A stretch of 64,000 nucleotides of DNA from Pedobacter caeni (lineage in GTDB: Bacteria > Bacteroidota > Bacteroidia > Sphingobacteriales > Sphingobacteriaceae). Under the pieces are notes generated by a model that had not been told where the DNA came from, did no database searches, and saw nothing but the letters and a program-made list of their open reading frames with translations. Location of the stretch: positions 310,001 to 374,000 of the forward strand of contig NZ_FQUQ01000001.1 in NCBI RefSeq assembly GCF_900129215.1, written 5' to 3'. The position numbers were made by a program, and so were the translations under genes. Of the stretch, positions 9,598 to 18,360 are shown in pieces; within the stretch, counting starts at the first letter, position 1; each line of letters starts with the position of its first letter.

Positions 9598-10899
9598 ATG
9601 AAAATATATTTAACACCAAATACTGCAGCACGATACGGAGGAGTGCTAAATGGCAATCTACGGCATTTAGATCGGTTTATACAGACTGAGTTGGACAACT
9701 CAGCGTTTAAATCTTCATTTGACGAACTCTGGCTAAAACTTTCTTATCCACCAATGTATGTTTTGCCAGGGGTTGCCGGCATGGAAATAACTTTTAAAAA
9801 ATATTATGATACGCTCCCTGAATCCAGGTTAAACAGAAGATACAAGAAAATTGACATCGCCCTTAAGGCACCGGAATTTTCAGAACATTTTGACAAAGGA
9901 GAACAAAAAGAGTATAAGCATAAATTTAAAATTGAAGCTCAATTTACAAACATCTCAGAAGTACAGCTTGGTCAGATTTTAATCGATAAATATTTAGAAG
10001 CTGCTCAAATCATAACCGCCAAATTAAAAAAGGAAGATCTTTTTGATCATGAAGATTTCAACAAAGTTCTGTTATCCATAAAGGAAAAAATCAATTCCGA
10101 CTTTTTGGAAAACCTGAATACGACACAAAAAACAGAAGTAAAAGATGATACACTTGCCAGGGCAAATAAGTTAAGAACTGAAAGGCAGATCACAAATAAA
10201 CCCAAGAATAAGCTCATAAGGGATTTGAGAGTTTATTACGACGGACTGCCGAACAAAGCGCTTTATCCTTATGATTATATATACTCGGAGATTTTTTTGA
10301 ATTTACTCGTAAGAGCAGGCCTGATGTGTCCAGTATACGATCATTTATATATTCAAGTTGCAAAAACAATGGACGAAGCTTTAAAAAGTTCATTTTCTAT
10401 TGAAAATTGGTATGTAAATGGGCTTTCAGTGATCGATTTTGATCAATACCAAACACTTTCAAATAAGGAAAAGGAGAACGTAGTATTTCAAATGATATTG
10501 GCAGGTTTAAAAGATATTGCAACGATTGACAACCTTGATCAGAATGTCATCGATAAGGTTGCTCATCAAATTACGAAGCAGGGAACTGATACAGAATTAC
10601 ATTTCAAAACCGTTGAAAACGATCATTATACGCTGAACATCACTTACTTTTCCAGAAGCATGGAAGAGGAGTGTCCGGTGTTTTTCAACCTTACAGACAA
10701 GAGCCAAAATCTCACAAAGAGACATCAAATCGGGAAAGCCAGGAATTCACAACTGCGTTTGTGGCTGCAAAAAATAACATTAAGTAATAAAAAGATTAAA
10801 ATACAATCCAGCGACTCTGTTCGTGGACAGGTTTGGTTAAAGGGCAAATCAAGTGTATTAGAATTTGAAATAGCAGAACTGATGAAATCAGAAGAATAG
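9598..10899 (+). CDS. Unrecognised 433-residue soluble protein
   Basis: A long frame with normal codon use and no signal peptide or membrane segment. I do not recognise the family. The N-terminus (MKIYLTPNTAARYGG) and the strand-rich C-terminus around VRGQVWLKGKSSVLEF could be two domains separated by a charged helical middle (about residues 125-215). A purine-rich AACAGGAGAATG stretch lies 8-19 bases before the ATG. It stands alone: 194 bases to the gene upstream and 133 to the next. It could be an accessory or toxin-like protein, but nothing in the sequence shows that. Confidence 0.5.
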   Translation: MKIYLTPNTAARYGGVLNGNLRHLDRFIQTELDNSAFKSSFDELWLKLSYPPMYVLPGVAGMEITFKKYYDTLPESRLNRRYKKIDIALKAPEFSEHFDKGEQKEYKHKFKIEAQFTNISEVQLGQILIDKYLEAAQIITAKLKKEDLFDHEDFNKVLLSIKEKINSDFLENLNTTQKTEVKDDTLARANKLRTERQITNKPKNKLIRDLRVYYDGLPNKALYPYDYIYSEIFLNLLVRAGLMCPVYDHLYIQVAKTMDEALKSSFSIENWYVNGLSVIDFDQYQTLSNKEKENVVFQMILAGLKDIATIDNLDQNVIDKVAHQITKQGTDTELHFKTVENDHYTLNITYFSRSMEEECPVFFNLTDKSQNLTKRHQIGKARNSQLRLWLQKITLSNKKIKIQSSDSVRGQVWLKGKSSVLEFEIAELMKSEE

Positions 10900-11032
10900 C
10901 CATACGATGCCTTCCCTGTATCGTAAATTCATGAAGGCTCAGCTAAAACACATTCCTCTGTTACTAAAGTGATTAACAATAAAGCAGGTTAGCTTTGTAT
11001 ATAAATGCCTATTTTTATTTTTTTTGCACGAA

Positions 11033-11758
11033 ATGGCTAAAATTTTTATCGTCGAAGACGAAGCGGAAATACGGGAAGAACTGATACAATTAGTTAGTGC
11101 GCGGACTCGTGATGGTATCGTAGGGACCTGCGGCTCGGTAAAAGAAGCATTACTACTCATCCCATCTGCGGCTCCGGATATTATATTGATGGATATAGAA
11201 CTTTCTGATGGCCAGAGTTTTGAGATATTGGAGCGTCTTCCTTCAACACCTTTTTCGGTAATTTTTGTAACTGCCTATGAGCATTATGCACTACGTGCCA
11301 TCAAGGCGGGGACATTGGATTATCTATTGAAGCCTGTAAAGGAAAAGGAATTGTATGATGCCCTCGATAAAGCCAGCTTGCGACCTAATGTCCTGCATGC
11401 GGTACAAAAGGAAATCCTCTTCGATAAGCAATCGACAATGTTGGTATTGAAAACCCTTAATGAAACATATTTTGTGCGCCATTCGGATATTCTATATTGT
11501 AAGGGAGATGGTGGCTATACGACCTTCTTTTTACTTGATGGCAGAGAAATTACAACAAGTACAACACTCAAAGAATATGAAACCTTGTTGCCGGAAGGTC
11601 TGTTTCTGAGAATTCATAAATCTTTTCTGATTTGTCTAAACTTTATTATTTCGTACCATCATGATGGCTTTGTTTTTTTACAAGGTGGTATACAAGTGCC
11701 TGTATCTACCCGTAAGAAAGATTTATTGATGCAAAAAATGACAGTTAATAATGCATAA
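11033..11758 (+). CDS. LytTR-type response regulator
   Basis: A 241-residue response regulator. The receiver domain holds the acidic pair in VEDE (residues 8-10), the phosphoacceptor D54 in LMDIELSDG, a Thr in FVTAYEHYAL and the Lys in YLLKPVKE. From about residue 130 a LytTR DNA-binding domain follows (ILYCKGDGGYTTFF, LRIHKSFLI). The ATG at 11033 gives the natural AKIFIVEDE start; a TTG 9 bases upstream is less likely. Its end overlaps the following histidine kinase gene by 8 bases, so this is a translationally coupled two-component pair of the LytR/AlgR-LytS/PF06580 type. The regulon is unknown. Confidence 0.88.
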   Translation: MAKIFIVEDEAEIREELIQLVSARTRDGIVGTCGSVKEALLLIPSAAPDIILMDIELSDGQSFEILERLPSTPFSVIFVTAYEHYALRAIKAGTLDYLLKPVKEKELYDALDKASLRPNVLHAVQKEILFDKQSTMLVLKTLNETYFVRHSDILYCKGDGGYTTFFLLDGREITTSTTLKEYETLLPEGLFLRIHKSFLICLNFIISYHHDGFVFLQGGIQVPVSTRKKDLLMQKMTVNNA

Positions 11759-13664
11759 TAAACCCTTGAAGATCTCCTGCCTAATCTCTGTTTGGCTAAT
11801 CATTAGCCTATTTATCAGCTGCGGGGGGCCTTCCTCTCCGCGAGTAAATCAAGGCCAGTTACTGGATAGCTTATCTGAGCAGATCAGACTAAGTAAACAG
11901 CCTAAAAAAGCAATACCACAACTACAACAATTAATAAAAGAAAATCAAACGGATAGCTCCATACTTAGCCGTGCTTATTTTTACCTCAGCTATTGCTTAC
12001 TTAAAAATAAACAAGACTCTGCTTCGTTTGAAGTGGCCAAAAAAGCTTTAAATATATTGCCTTTGTCGGAAAAAAATGGAGCCCAGGCAGCTACCAATTT
12101 CTATTGGATGGGCTATCTTGAGCAAAAAAAAGCGCAATATTATGCGGCAACTTATTACTACACACAAGCGGCATATCTTATTGATGCAGGCAATTTGAAG
12201 CTCAGTTTTCCAAAATCTTCCGGTTTTATTTTATTATGGGCATCACAACTAAACAGTTTCAATAACAGACAGGATTTATCTAATAGATTTGCCAGGAAAA
12301 TGCTCTTTCTTTTGAAAAAAGATACCAGTATGCTGGCAAAAGACTTGTCTATATCCGCGAATTTATTGCTTTCACTAGGGTATTTAGATCAAAAAGGAAT
12401 GGCTAATGACTCCGTTCGATTCTATTTAAATCAGGCCACAGAAATAAAAAAGAAAACCAAACTTGCCCGTATAGATTACAATTATTATATATCAAAAGCA
12501 AAAATATTTTACGAGGGTAAAGCATTAGATTCTGCCCTTTACTATCAATTAAAAGCCTATAAAGCAGATACCTCCAATGCTTTTATGGCCTACAACAATC
12601 TATTGGGCATTTATGTAAACAAGCATCAATTGTCAAAAGCACGTGTGGCAGAGCGTGAAGTTACCAAGCGGTTAAGCCAATCTGATGCAGATAATTACCT
12701 GATGTATCTGGAAAATAAGATCGCGTTTGCTATCGTTCGTGGCGATAATAAAAAGGCACAATCGTCATTTGAAGAGTATGTTCAAAAAAAGAACGAGAGA
12801 GAAGAAAATGAAAACCGAAAAGCAGCAAACGAAATATCTTCGCTCTATAAAACAGTGCAAAAAGACCAACAAATTGGTGCATTAAACAAAAACATAGGTA
12901 AGATAACGGGACAATTGGAGTTGAACAGGCTCTGGTTGGCGGTGATTATCCTTTTTTCAGGATTGCTATTTGCGATAATATTATTACTGTTTTTAGACCG
13001 AAGGAGAAAAAAACTCATTACCGAAAATAAGCAGGTTTCAGATCTTAATATCAAACTTGAATTGGAACAAAGGTTGTTGCGGAGCCAAATGGACCCTCAT
13101 TTTATTTTCAATTGCTTAGCGAGTATCCGTGCTTTGGTCCGGCAAGAGAAAACTCAGGAGACACTCACTTACCTGGATCATTTTTCCGTTTTGATGCGAG
13201 AGAAACTAACGGCAGGTAATCAACGAAATATTGACTTGAAATCTGAAGTGGACTTTCTGGAAAACTATTTAAAGCTGCAGCAAATGAGGATGCCAGGCAA
13301 ATTCGACTATGTATTTGAATTGGACCATGAGGTTGCCAGTATGTTTGATGAAATAGAGATTCCGGCAATGTTGCTTCAGCCATTTATAGAGAATTCTATT
13401 TTACATGGATTTAAAAACATCAGTTATAAAGGTCATATACACGTATCAATGGCCATTAACAAGGAGGTTTTAAAGATCATCATTAACGACAATGGCGTTG
13501 GTTTGGATACCACTGATAAGCCGACCCATACTTCGCGTGCCACCCAAATTGTAACAGAACGAATTCAGCATTTACAAACTGAAGGTTTAGGAGAGGCCAG
13601 CCTGTCAATGAATTCCCGGGTGGATGCTCCTGGTACAATTGTCACTTTACGGATTCCGGTTTAA
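11751..13664 (+). CDS. TPR-containing sensor histidine kinase (PF06580 type)
   Basis: A 637-residue kinase partnered with the overlapping LytTR regulator. The N-terminus is a lipoprotein-like signal (LFISCGGP), followed by a helical sensor of tetratricopeptide-like repeats (about residues 30-350), probably periplasmic. A coiled stretch comes next, one membrane helix at about 393-415 (LWLAVIILFSGLLFAIILLL), then the cytoplasmic kinase: phosphoacceptor H450 in QMDPHFIFN, N-box around N548 (FIENSILHG) and G-box NDNGVGLD. TPR sensors with a single membrane helix and a His_kinase domain are common in Bacteroidota. The stimulus is unknown. Having both a lipidatable cysteine and an internal helix is slightly odd. 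Confidence 0.88.
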   Translation: MHNKPLKISCLISVWLIISLFISCGGPSSPRVNQGQLLDSLSEQIRLSKQPKKAIPQLQQLIKENQTDSSILSRAYFYLSYCLLKNKQDSASFEVAKKALNILPLSEKNGAQAATNFYWMGYLEQKKAQYYAATYYYTQAAYLIDAGNLKLSFPKSSGFILLWASQLNSFNNRQDLSNRFARKMLFLLKKDTSMLAKDLSISANLLLSLGYLDQKGMANDSVRFYLNQATEIKKKTKLARIDYNYYISKAKIFYEGKALDSALYYQLKAYKADTSNAFMAYNNLLGIYVNKHQLSKARVAEREVTKRLSQSDADNYLMYLENKIAFAIVRGDNKKAQSSFEEYVQKKNEREENENRKAANEISSLYKTVQKDQQIGALNKNIGKITGQLELNRLWLAVIILFSGLLFAIILLLFLDRRRKKLITENKQVSDLNIKLELEQRLLRSQMDPHFIFNCLASIRALVRQEKTQETLTYLDHFSVLMREKLTAGNQRNIDLKSEVDFLENYLKLQQMRMPGKFDYVFELDHEVASMFDEIEIPAMLLQPFIENSILHGFKNISYKGHIHVSMAINKEVLKIIINDNGVGLDTTDKPTHTSRATQIVTERIQHLQTEGLGEASLSMNSRVDAPGTIVTLRIPV

Positions 13665-13804
13665 CCAAAGCACCTGCGGGAATTTAATTTCACAAAAAAA
13701 AATTACTTAGCCTAAGTGTAGCGCTCGTTAACCGAAAGCCAGCACTTCTTTATCGCCTTGTCCACCCTAGATTTTATTTCTTTTATTTGAAACAAAAAAG
13801 AGAT

Positions 13805-14254
13805 ATGATGAAAACAATTATTTTAACTGCATGTATTGCGTTTGCAAGCCTGAGTTTAGTATCTGCAAAAGCAAAAATCCCTATTTGTCTTCCCTGCGAA
13901 TCCATAGAAACTGTGCAGGAATTACCCAAAGATTCGGAGATTGCAAAACTGATGGGTAAAAATGTAAACGTAGCCTATATGTACAAACAATACGGAGCGC
14001 TTTGGATGTCTCTTTGGAATGGTGATGGAAAATATGTGTTGAGCGATGAGAGCAACACAAGCTATTTAGAAGTTGATGCACAAATGGCCAAAATATTAAA
14101 GGAAAAACATAATATCGATATAGAAACTGCAGGAAGCCCCTTGTCTTTTTGGAAAAAAATCGGCGGAAAACTGGTGTTCTTAATCATTGCAGGTATAATT
14201 GTTTATGGAATGATCCCTTCAAAAGATAAAGAGGTAAAACCTGTCAAAATTTAA
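13805..14254 (+). CDS. Secreted/membrane protein with C-terminal TM helix, first gene of a DUF1266 unit
   Basis: About 149 residues: an N-terminal signal peptide (MMKTIILTACIAFASLSLVSA), a small mature domain with two cysteines near the start (ICLPCES), and a C-terminal membrane helix (GGKLVFLIIAGIIVYGMI) with a short charged tail. The ATG at 13805 (or 13808) was chosen over a TTG at 13787, which would spoil the signal peptide. Genes follow at 17- and 6-base spacing, so this starts a three-gene operon. I do not recognise the family. Confidence 0.6.
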   Translation: MMKTIILTACIAFASLSLVSAKAKIPICLPCESIETVQELPKDSEIAKLMGKNVNVAYMYKQYGALWMSLWNGDGKYVLSDESNTSYLEVDAQMAKILKEKHNIDIETAGSPLSFWKKIGGKLVFLIIAGIIVYGMIPSKDKEVKPVKI

Positions 14255-14271
14255 CATTCCTAATCCTAATT

Positions 14272-14970
14272 ATGAATCCTCTATATTTAATCCCCGTAAT
14301 TGTATTAATTGCTGGTGTGTGCTACATGGTGTATATGAACGCTCAGCACAGTAGCGCAAAATCCGAAATCAATTTAGAACAGGAACGCAGCAGATATGAT
14401 ATTTACAAACAAGAGCTGTTAAATGAAGATTTTCCGGAGCTAAAGCAATGGATGAAAGACAAACCTATTGATGCTTTTACAGGGGCATCCATACCGCAAT
14501 CTACCAGTAATAAATTACAGGAAATGGTGAGCGATGGCATGAAAAACATCGCATTATCTGCCATTGGGCTAAGACTACGCAGGGTAGAAACGGATTGTTT
14601 TTGGGTATTAAGCGGCAAAGAATTACATTTTTTAAGTACCAATACAGAGGGCGATTTAGACGAACATATTATTTTTGACACCTTTAGAATAGCCGCTGCC
14701 AGCCTGCAATACTCAGGTGTATTAAAATTGCAATTGGGGATATATTCACAAGCTGCCGAAGAATATCTACCTAAAGTGCATCTCATTACATTTAACATTG
14801 ATGGCAGTTCTTTATCCCTCGAAATTCACGACAGGGTAAATTACAGACCTGGTCCTGCCGATATGTTAGATATGAAAAAACAACTGGCTACCCGAGCCAA
14901 ATACCAGGTAGTAGGCGAGAAACTTGTGGACATTTTGCAAAGTAGGTTTAGCAATTTAAAAACAAGCTAA
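14272..14970 (+). CDS. Membrane-anchored protein of unknown function, second gene of a DUF1266 unit
   Basis: A 232-residue protein with an N-terminal helix (LYLIPVIVLIAGVCYMVYM) as signal anchor and a soluble domain of alternating strands and helices. The body contains LRRVETDCFWVLSGKELHFL and a strand-rich segment that could be a PH-like or lipid-binding sheet, but this is speculative. The next gene begins 6 bases after the stop. Unrecognised family; its tight packing with a DUF1266 gene is the main clue. Confidence 0.55.
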   Translation: MNPLYLIPVIVLIAGVCYMVYMNAQHSSAKSEINLEQERSRYDIYKQELLNEDFPELKQWMKDKPIDAFTGASIPQSTSNKLQEMVSDGMKNIALSAIGLRLRRVETDCFWVLSGKELHFLSTNTEGDLDEHIIFDTFRIAAASLQYSGVLKLQLGIYSQAAEEYLPKVHLITFNIDGSSLSLEIHDRVNYRPGPADMLDMKKQLATRAKYQVVGEKLVDILQSRFSNLKTS

Positions 14971-14976
14971 ACAATT

Positions 14977-15687
14977 ATGAGCAACTTTTTTAAGGTTTTC
15001 AATGCGCTATTCAAAGAATTGAGCATGAACAAAAATGGATTGAACGGCTATGATTTAGATTGTATACTCGTAAGTTCCATGTATGCCGAACAACAATCGG
15101 CATACTTAAACTCTTACGAAACAGGACTTAGTGTATCTACTATCAAAAAATTGGTAGAAGAATATTGGGACGTTTATGATAGAGATGATGCCCTGAAAAT
15201 ATTGACAGACCTGCTCCACAGAAACGAAGACGAATACGTAGATTTTGTGTACAAAGCTTTAGAAGATGAAAGCAATTATGAAGCGCTTTTAAAAGCAAAT
15301 CTGCCAACCGATGAAGGTGCTTTTGAATATTATATAGATCTATACAGAAGTTTAGGCAACACCGTCCCAGAGCTGATAGAAGAAAATGTAATCAGCCATT
15401 TTTCTGAACTTAAAAAGATAAAAGACAGCGGTTGGAATCTTGGCAGGGCCGCATTTTTAGCCCGTTGCTGTTTTGAACTAGGTCATCTTTCGGAAGAAGA
15501 ACTTAAAGATTATTTAAGTAAAACGCATACTGCTTTAAAGAAGTACTGCGGCACCTGGAGAGAATATACCATAAGCTATATTTTTGGCAGATCGATTTGG
15601 GGTGGGGCCAATAATGACGGCATGATCTCCATTGCAGATACTTTGTTAAACGATGATAAAAGCCCCTTGAAGAATAAAGCATTGTGA
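14977..15687 (+). CDS. DUF1266 domain protein
   Basis: A 236-residue soluble protein. Its C-terminal half has the DUF1266 pattern: GWNLGRAAFLARCCFELGHL, then acidic helices (EEELKDYL), then TWREYTISYIFGRSIWGG. The N-terminal half is helical and acidic. DUF1266 proteins often occur near immunity-like genes in polymorphic toxin regions, but the activity is unknown to me. It is the third gene of an operon with two membrane-associated proteins, so it may act at the inner membrane face. A bidirectional terminator follows. Confidence 0.7.
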   Translation: MSNFFKVFNALFKELSMNKNGLNGYDLDCILVSSMYAEQQSAYLNSYETGLSVSTIKKLVEEYWDVYDRDDALKILTDLLHRNEDEYVDFVYKALEDESNYEALLKANLPTDEGAFEYYIDLYRSLGNTVPELIEENVISHFSELKKIKDSGWNLGRAAFLARCCFELGHLSEEELKDYLSKTHTALKKYCGTWREYTISYIFGRSIWGGANNDGMISIADTLLNDDKSPLKNKAL

Positions 15688-15712
15688 TCAGCTATAAAAA
15701 GAGCAGCGCTTA

Positions 15713-15742
15713 AACGCCCCATCATTTTATTGATGAGGCGTT
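15713..15742. terminator. Bidirectional terminator between convergent genes
   Basis: A hairpin of AACGCC-c-CATCA (15713-15724) pairing with TGATG-a-GGCGTT (15731-15742), with one mismatch, lies between the stop of the DUF1266 gene and the stop of the thioredoxin gene on the other strand. T-rich on the plus-strand side. Confidence 0.7.
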
Positions 15743-15765
15743 GTTTTGCTTTATGTGGTTGTTTT

Positions 15766-16908
15766 TTATTTGAACAATTGGGCTAAAGTTTTATTCAGCT
15801 CTTCGCCTCTTAAATCTTTTCCTACCACTTTACCATTTGGATCGATTAGGAAACTCGCAGGGACTGCTTTTACACCGTATTCTGTAGCCGCTGTATTTTG
15901 CCATCCTTTCAATTCTGAAACATGTGTCCAGGATAATCCGTCTGCTTCAATTGCTTTCAGCCATGCGTCTTTTTTAGAATCCAGGGAGATGCCCAGAATT
16001 TCAAATCCTTTATCATGGTATTTTTTATAAGCCGCAACCACGTTAGGATTCTCTTTTCTGCAAGGACCACACCAGCTGGCCCAGAAGTCGATCAGCACAT
16101 ACTTGCCTTTAAAATCAGAAAGCTGAACGATCTTGCCATCTTTATCAGTCATGCGGATCGCCGGAGCCAGCTTGCCTTTAGCCGTTTTTGCATCAATAGC
16201 CAATGATTTGGTGATCATCATACCGATGGAAGATTGCTGGGCTTCTTTCGTTAAACCGGCAAATAATTCCCTGGCTACAGGAAAATTAGGATAGCCAATA
16301 AAGCGATCATAAATAACCGCTGCAGCACCAGCAGAGGAAGGATGCTTGCTGATGTAATCTTTCACTGCCAATTGGTTTTTTGTATCCAGGTCTGCAAATT
16401 CCTTATCAATTCCAGCCCGTGTCAGTGAATCCACTTTCGTTCCGGCTGCTTTTGCTGCCTTTTCCGCTTTATCCAGCTTTCCATAAATGCCACCTGCTGT
16501 TGCCGTAATTTCTTTCCATGGGCCGGTATAAAACCCCATATACACATCCTGAGCCGCTGATCCTTTGATCTGAGCCATCGCTAGGCTATCAGCTGTTTTT
16601 GTAACCGTAATTGCAGAATTCTCCAGGATAAACTGAATCGGGTATTTCAGCCCTTTGTTACTCAGGCTGTAAAAGCCAGGAGATTTAACTGTTCCTTTAA
16701 ATACAAATTCTCCATTGGTCACATTTGTGGAATCCAGCTTTACCGGATTGCCATTCAACTCATGCTCCAGATAGATCTTGCCTGTTGCTTTAGCGATATT
16801 TCCCTTCAAAAGGTATTTGCCATTTTGAGCGAAACTTTGTGCGCCTGAACAGATGATTGCTGTTACAAGAGGCAGTATGGTCAATGTTTTCTTTATGTTG
16901 GTTTTCAT
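15766..16908 (-). CDS. TlpA/ResA-like thioredoxin with N-terminal DUF4369
   Basis: A 380-residue secreted thiol-disulfide protein. It has a signal peptide (LPLVTAIICSGAQSFA), an N-terminal DUF4369 domain (about 25-130), a helical linker and a C-terminal AhpC/TSA-thioredoxin domain with the active site WASWCGPCR near residue 275 and a cis-proline motif VKAVPASFLID. Such proteins reduce or isomerise disulfides in the periplasm. It is the last gene of a minus-strand run sigma-FecR-SusC-SusD-TlpA, with 28 bases to susD, so it probably serves the uptake locus, for instance by maturing imported or surface proteins. The family is firm, the partner inferred. Confidence 0.88.
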   Translation of the reverse strand: MKTNIKKTLTILPLVTAIICSGAQSFAQNGKYLLKGNIAKATGKIYLEHELNGNPVKLDSTNVTNGEFVFKGTVKSPGFYSLSNKGLKYPIQFILENSAITVTKTADSLAMAQIKGSAAQDVYMGFYTGPWKEITATAGGIYGKLDKAEKAAKAAGTKVDSLTRAGIDKEFADLDTKNQLAVKDYISKHPSSAGAAAVIYDRFIGYPNFPVARELFAGLTKEAQQSSIGMMITKSLAIDAKTAKGKLAPAIRMTDKDGKIVQLSDFKGKYVLIDFWASWCGPCRKENPNVVAAYKKYHDKGFEILGISLDSKKDAWLKAIEADGLSWTHVSELKGWQNTAATEYGVKAVPASFLIDPNGKVVGKDLRGEELNKTLAQLFK

Positions 16909-16936
16909 ATTGTTTATCTTTTAATTAAGGTGATTC

Positions 16937-18349
16937 TTATTTGTTTACATTCTGTGTGATGGTACCGTTGCCCGGGTTTTTAATGGCTCCCAGTGGGATA
17001 GGCATTGTCCACAAATGAGAAGTAGGAGAGAGTGTATAGTTCTGACCGTTTTCTGTTTTTGTGAGTGTAGTCGCATAGTTGGGATCTTTATTCAGACGAC
17101 GTCGATCGGCAAAGGTGGTAATGCTGTTGATCAGCTCATTTGCTTTTGTACGCTGAATCAGCTTAACGGCCTCAACGGTGCCTGACGCCGATAGTGGTAC
17201 GTAATTTTGAGCAAAGATCCTTTTGATACGTACGGCATTTAAGGTGTTCATTGCACCGGGAACATCGTTCAAACGAGCCTGACATTCTGCTTTAATCAGA
17301 TACACCTCAGTGGTGGTCAGCCCTCCATAGTTATAAAAACCAATGGTGATGCTGGTGTAATAGGTGTCTGCGGCAACCGTTCTCAGTTTCCAGCGTGAAG
17401 CGAATCTGGCATCGCCGGTTTCAAATTTAGGAGCACGATCCGTTCTCAATGCAGATTCCCGTCCTGAGGAATTACTGGCGCCATGACGGAAATAATAATT
17501 CTCTACAAAATCAAAACCCATTGGTGACGGTGCATTGGTGTATTTGTCCGGTTCTTCAATCTGGGTTTTGTAAGTGGCATAAAACTGTGGCCAGTCGAAC
17601 AGTTTATCGTTATACTTCAATGCTTCATTTGCAGCGCTGAGTGCTTCTTCATACTGCCCCATGGTGAGGAGTATACGCGCTTTAAGTGCATGGGCTGCGC
17701 CTAAATTCGGATGTAGTGGTGTCGCGCTGGTGGCACGAAGGTTTGGAATCGCTTCGTCAATGTCTTTCAACATAAAGGCGTACAAATCTTTGATGCTTAC
17801 CTGAGTGTGTGGCGCATTGATGTCTGCACTTTGAATTAATGGTACAGATAGCTTAGCTGCTGCATTAGCGGCTTCATAAGGATCTGCATAATAGTTAACC
17901 AGTAGATAATAGTTGACCGCCCTTAACACTTTTGCCTGTGCAATCAGTTGTGCTTTATCTGCATCTGAGCCCTCAGTAGCCGCAGGAACGTGCTCAATTA
18001 AGAGGTTACTTGTTGATATTCCGGTATAGGGACTGTAATAAGGCCCCTCATCACTACCGCTAATCGGGATCCGGTCTGTATTTTCATTCCAGAAATAATT
18101 GACCGAATACAAAGGGTAATAATTCAGGTTTGCCGTGGTTTCGAACTTATCGTTCATCAACAGGATCGCCTGCGTAATTGTCATACGCTGATTTCCATAT
18201 TCATCACGAATCAGGGCTTCGTAATCGGCCAGTGTAGTTGGTGTTTTTTGCCCTTTAGGCACTATTTCCAGGAATTTCTTGCAGCTGCTAAAACTAACTA
18301 ATAGTATCAGTGCTGAGATTTTTAGTGTATTTGATAATATTTTTTTCAT
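16937..18349 (-). CDS. SusD/RagB family nutrient-binding lipoprotein
   Basis: A 470-residue outer-membrane lipoprotein (signal ending SFSSC, then KKFLEIVPKGQ, the typical SusD start). The helical TPR core has the usual pattern of AKVLRAVNYYLLVNYY and AHALKARILLTMGQYEEAL, and the C-terminal part ends with the family-typical RRRLNKDP and ...LWTMPIPLGAIKNP segments. SusD proteins form the lid over the SusC barrel and bind the substrate at the surface. It lies 11 bases after susC. The substrate is unknown; the absence of glycoside hydrolases nearby and the thioredoxin neighbour argue against a classic polysaccharide locus. Confidence 0.92.
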   Translation of the reverse strand: MKKILSNTLKISALILLVSFSSCKKFLEIVPKGQKTPTTLADYEALIRDEYGNQRMTITQAILLMNDKFETTANLNYYPLYSVNYFWNENTDRIPISGSDEGPYYSPYTGISTSNLLIEHVPAATEGSDADKAQLIAQAKVLRAVNYYLLVNYYADPYEAANAAAKLSVPLIQSADINAPHTQVSIKDLYAFMLKDIDEAIPNLRATSATPLHPNLGAAHALKARILLTMGQYEEALSAANEALKYNDKLFDWPQFYATYKTQIEEPDKYTNAPSPMGFDFVENYYFRHGASNSSGRESALRTDRAPKFETGDARFASRWKLRTVAADTYYTSITIGFYNYGGLTTTEVYLIKAECQARLNDVPGAMNTLNAVRIKRIFAQNYVPLSASGTVEAVKLIQRTKANELINSITTFADRRRLNKDPNYATTLTKTENGQNYTLSPTSHLWTMPIPLGAIKNPGNGTITQNVNK

Positions 18350-18360
18350 CTCTTCTTGCT

